In this document: positions 61,339 to 64,000 of the stretch, piece by piece | How the letters are laid out: every line of letters begins with the position of its first letter | How positions within the stretch are numbered: position 1 is the stretch's first letter | Assembly: GCA_030686995.1 (NCBI GenBank) | Contig: CM060709.1 | Span: 130,168,373-130,232,372, forward strand | DNA from: Artemisia argyi | Lineage: Eukaryota; Streptophyta; Magnoliopsida; Asterales; Asteraceae | Reading direction: 5' to 3' | DNA: 64,000 nt | Notes under the pieces: generated by a model | Seen by the model: the letters and a program-made list of their open reading frames with translations, nothing else | Database searches by the model: none | Told to the model about the DNA's origin: nothing | Translations under genes and position numbers: made by a program

Positions 61339-62763
61339 TTATGGCAATGATGGCCACATTGCAAGGTATGAATTTACAAAGTGATATGCTTGCTCATCAG
61401 AGAGGGATCTCGTTTGTAGTTATGGTGTGGAAAAATCACCTTCGTATGTTTTTCATTATTGTTTTAGTTTAGGCAAGTAATGTCATGCTTGGTATCATCT
61501 TGAGTGTGTAGATTCATCAATATTCCGTACATCGATGATTATCAAGGTTTATGTATTTGCAGTTAGTATGGCTACTGAAAAGACTTCGTTGGTTTAGATC
61601 TCATTTATTTCTTTATATTGTATTATTTAGTATGGCTACTTAAAAGAATGCTTGCTTTTAGTCTTGCTTCTCTCATTTTGCTTTGGGGCTACATTAGTTA
61701 ATTTGTACATAGATACTAGTTGCATACATGTCTGAAACTACTAAATAGGAAATCATGGCAAGTTGCTACACAGAATACAAACATTCAACCAAAAAAAAAG
61801 AGCATAACTAGAAGCATTACCAGCGCCTACCTTAGTCATTTAGTGGGAGTACAATTAAGCTCTTACTGCACTAGACTTCCCACTTGTGTGTTATAGAGCC
61901 AGTCAAACCATGCCACTTACGACTCTTACTGTCCCGCTCCGGCGGGATTGGGTATTGTTGTTGTTGTGTTTTTAAGATGTTATTTGAAGTTGGTGGATGA
62001 AACAAGAGGAAAGGAAATAACAGACCCATGGATGTTCTGATCCCAAAAGAAAATAAGTCGAAGCTTATTTTTCTTGGGGCTATTTTGCAGTTAGTGGATG
62101 AAATCTTCCTATATGAACCTTGTATCTTAGCTTTTAAATTTTGTACATCCTAGTGTAGGTAGTGAACTGATATGAGAATTTTTGGGTATGTTATGGAACT
62201 TGCTTTGTGATGATTTTTTCCAAATTAATTATGGATGCTTATGTTAAGAATACTTGCAAGGTGTAGATTTACAAAGTGATATGCCATCTCACAAAGCAGG
62301 CCAGTTAAGGTGTGGAAAAAGCACATTTATGTATTTTTCATCACCGGTTAAATGCAGACAAGTAATGTTATGCTTGGTATAGTTTGAGCGCATACGTAGA
62401 TTCATCGTTATTCCATACACATCGATGATTATAAGGTTTTGTGTATTTCAAGTTAGTATGGCTAGTGAAGATTCCCTTGATGTAGACCTCGTTTATTTCT
62501 ATTATCTAGTAAGTCAGCCTTGTTTCTGGTCATTGTCTATGATACATTTTTCAGAGTTATCAATCACGTGATTGATAACTATCAATCACATGCCTTTTAG
62601 ATGTTCATCACATATAGTAATCTTGATATAGCATTTTTGGCTTAGTTACATCCTTGTTACATTCTGTTCTTGTTTTGCGTAGGGGGCTAAGTCCTTATCT
62701 GGTTGACTATTATACTAAATATATGTTCAAGTTTGATGACCTGATAGTTCAATCACTTGCTTT
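61339..62763 (+). repeat. F-box duplication block 2, 3' flank
   Basis: Matches 41161-42300 with gaps. Contains the SINE-like tail TCCCGCTCCGGCGGGATTGG plus (TTG)n at 61930-61968 and a perfect 24-bp palindrome at 62556-62579. No gene. Confidence 0.65.
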
Positions 62764-62939
62764 AGTGGCTCATCATCGAGTTTGTTCAACGCAATGTTTC
62801 AGTAACCCAAACTGAAGTTTAGAAGTGTCTAATGGTCCCATCGTTTAATTGAGTGGCTCATCATCGAGTTTGTTCAACGCAATGTTTCAGTAACCCAAAC
62901 TGAAGTTTAGAAGTGTCTAATGGTCCCATCGTTTAATTG
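62764..62939. repeat. Perfect 88-bp tandem duplication
   Basis: The unit starting AGTGGCTCATCATCGAGTTT occurs at 62764 and again at 62852, both ending GTTTAATTG, with no difference seen. A recent duplication or an assembly artefact. Confidence 0.9.
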
Positions 62940-64000
62940 GTTGGAAAGATGTAAGCATTTTAACACGCCTTTTATTTCATCTTACTTGATTGCTAGACCA
63001 ATTTACAGTTAGTTTTAGCCTTACTTTGGCAGTAATACGTACGCTTAAAGGACGTTTCAGCACGATAATCATCCACATAGTCAGCACGTTACACAACTTG
63101 CCTCAATGTGGCATGCCACATCATACCAGTCGCCTATGTGGCAAGCCATGTAATGGCTAGACTTTACAACATGAAAACTACCAATTTTTTTAAATCTGTA
63201 CAAGAAGAAAAAAAGATTGGAGTATTTTAAATGGATATTGGACGTATGTATGATTCATTTTTATTTCATTTTCCATTTATGCAATCATGTTTTTTTCTTT
63301 TGCAAAACCTTTGAAAAAAAAAATCATTAATAAGTTAAAACTGCAAATTTAATTTTGAAAAATCGGGCACGACATTTATGCTGCAAGTTAAGAATGTGTG
63401 TCAGAGAAGATGGTTTGTAAGAGTGATTACCAAAACAGTGATGTAAACAAGTTGCGTTGAACATGCTAAGTGAGACTCAAGCTTGGCTCATTTAAATTTG
63501 TAAAACTTGAGCTCGGCGCGTTTCGATCCTTATGGTGTGTGGTTCAGACTTTTAGACAAGATAAAAATGTTTTTAGGTGTTTAAACAGTTATTTCATCTA
63601 GATCTTAGATCTTTCTGTCTTGGATTTTAGAGTTAAGTTTTAAATCCGTGAGTGTATGGGTGTTAAAGTCTTAGGTTCTTAAAAGAAATCTGCTTTGTTG
63701 TTTTGGTCTAATTTAGGTTGTGTTTATGGTGGAGAAGTGGTGGCCGGTCGTAAGCCATGGTGCACCATGGTGGGTTTCCCGGTTATGAGATTAGGGAAGA
63801 AATTTTTAATTTGTGTGATGAGAGAGAAGATATAAATTTGGATCGAGATTTTCTCAAGTTTAGATGAACATGACTAGTATGTTCCCTCACAAACAAAAGA
63901 AAGACCGGGTCCCGCAATAAACCTCACAATTTTGTATGTGAGAAAACATGCCTGTTCATTATAACTCGAGAGGACTCAATCCTTACTTTTTATGTTTTAA
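62940..64000. other. Intergenic sequence, no gene seen
   Basis: AT-rich, no credible coding frame on either strand. GCATGCCACATC/GGCAAGCCATG words near 63110-63150 form a weak inverted repeat. Nothing else was recognised. Confidence 0.6.

Overview
The window is a stretch of a plant nuclear genome: AT-rich, with intron-containing genes whose introns obey GT-AG, and with dense nested transposable elements. It is a eudicot. A zf-RVT LINE remnant, the F-box family and the repeat style suggest a daisy-family (Asteraceae) genome, but that is an inference. Only two host gene loci are well supported: CCT8 (theta subunit of the cytosolic TCP-1/CCT chaperonin, 13 coding exons, 10373-16829, +) and a duplicated F-box gene (intact copy 40048-41160; copy 60233-61338 broken by a 1-nt deletion; a third 3' fragment near 44020-44340).

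Left part (1-7601): an inverted fragment of a Tat/Ogre-like LTR (1-1162) abuts the 3' part of a Copia Sirevirus-type retrotransposon (copy A). Copy A has an RNase H remnant, then an intact 376-codon ORF, a second Ser/Thr/Pro/Gln-rich ORF ending in a CCHC zinc knuckle (two stops), a multi-polypurine-tract region and the 3' LTR. From 7602 to 10372 come intergenic sequence, a 319-bp hAT-type element with a perfect 8-bp target-site duplication (TSD), and the CCT8 promoter. After CCT8 come a Stowaway-like MITE and a LINE 3' remnant.

Middle (18373-36890): a Helitron helicase pseudogene on the minus strand is split by a complete Sirevirus copy B (19193-35238, TSD aattt). Its two 1.36-kb LTRs differ by only about four substitutions and one 2-bp indel. 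Copy B has lost nearly all of gag-pol but keeps the post-pol ORF1 intact. It is itself interrupted by a 5.93-kb LTR-like insert (27310-33241, TSD tttat), best read as a solo LTR of a Tat/Ogre element. A further inverted solo Sirevirus LTR lies at 35766-36885 (TSD ctaac).

Right part (36900-64000): an F-box segmental duplication (roughly 38590-42400 and 58900-62500) is separated by a 13.4-kb Mutator-like element (45021-58439, 9-bp TSD taattttaa, TIRs of about 180 bp). This MULE carries a four-exon MURA-type transposase (one frameshift) and, convergently, a ten-exon DUF1985 plus Ulp1-type cysteine protease gene (one frameshift), the architecture of Kaonashi/KI-MULEs. A smaller MULE-type MITE is nested in its 5' repeats. 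A mosaic of plastid DNA (matK, psaB and other pieces) sits just upstream of the intact F-box gene.

No tRNA, rRNA or CRISPR was seen. All exon limits are from reading splice sites and frames by eye.
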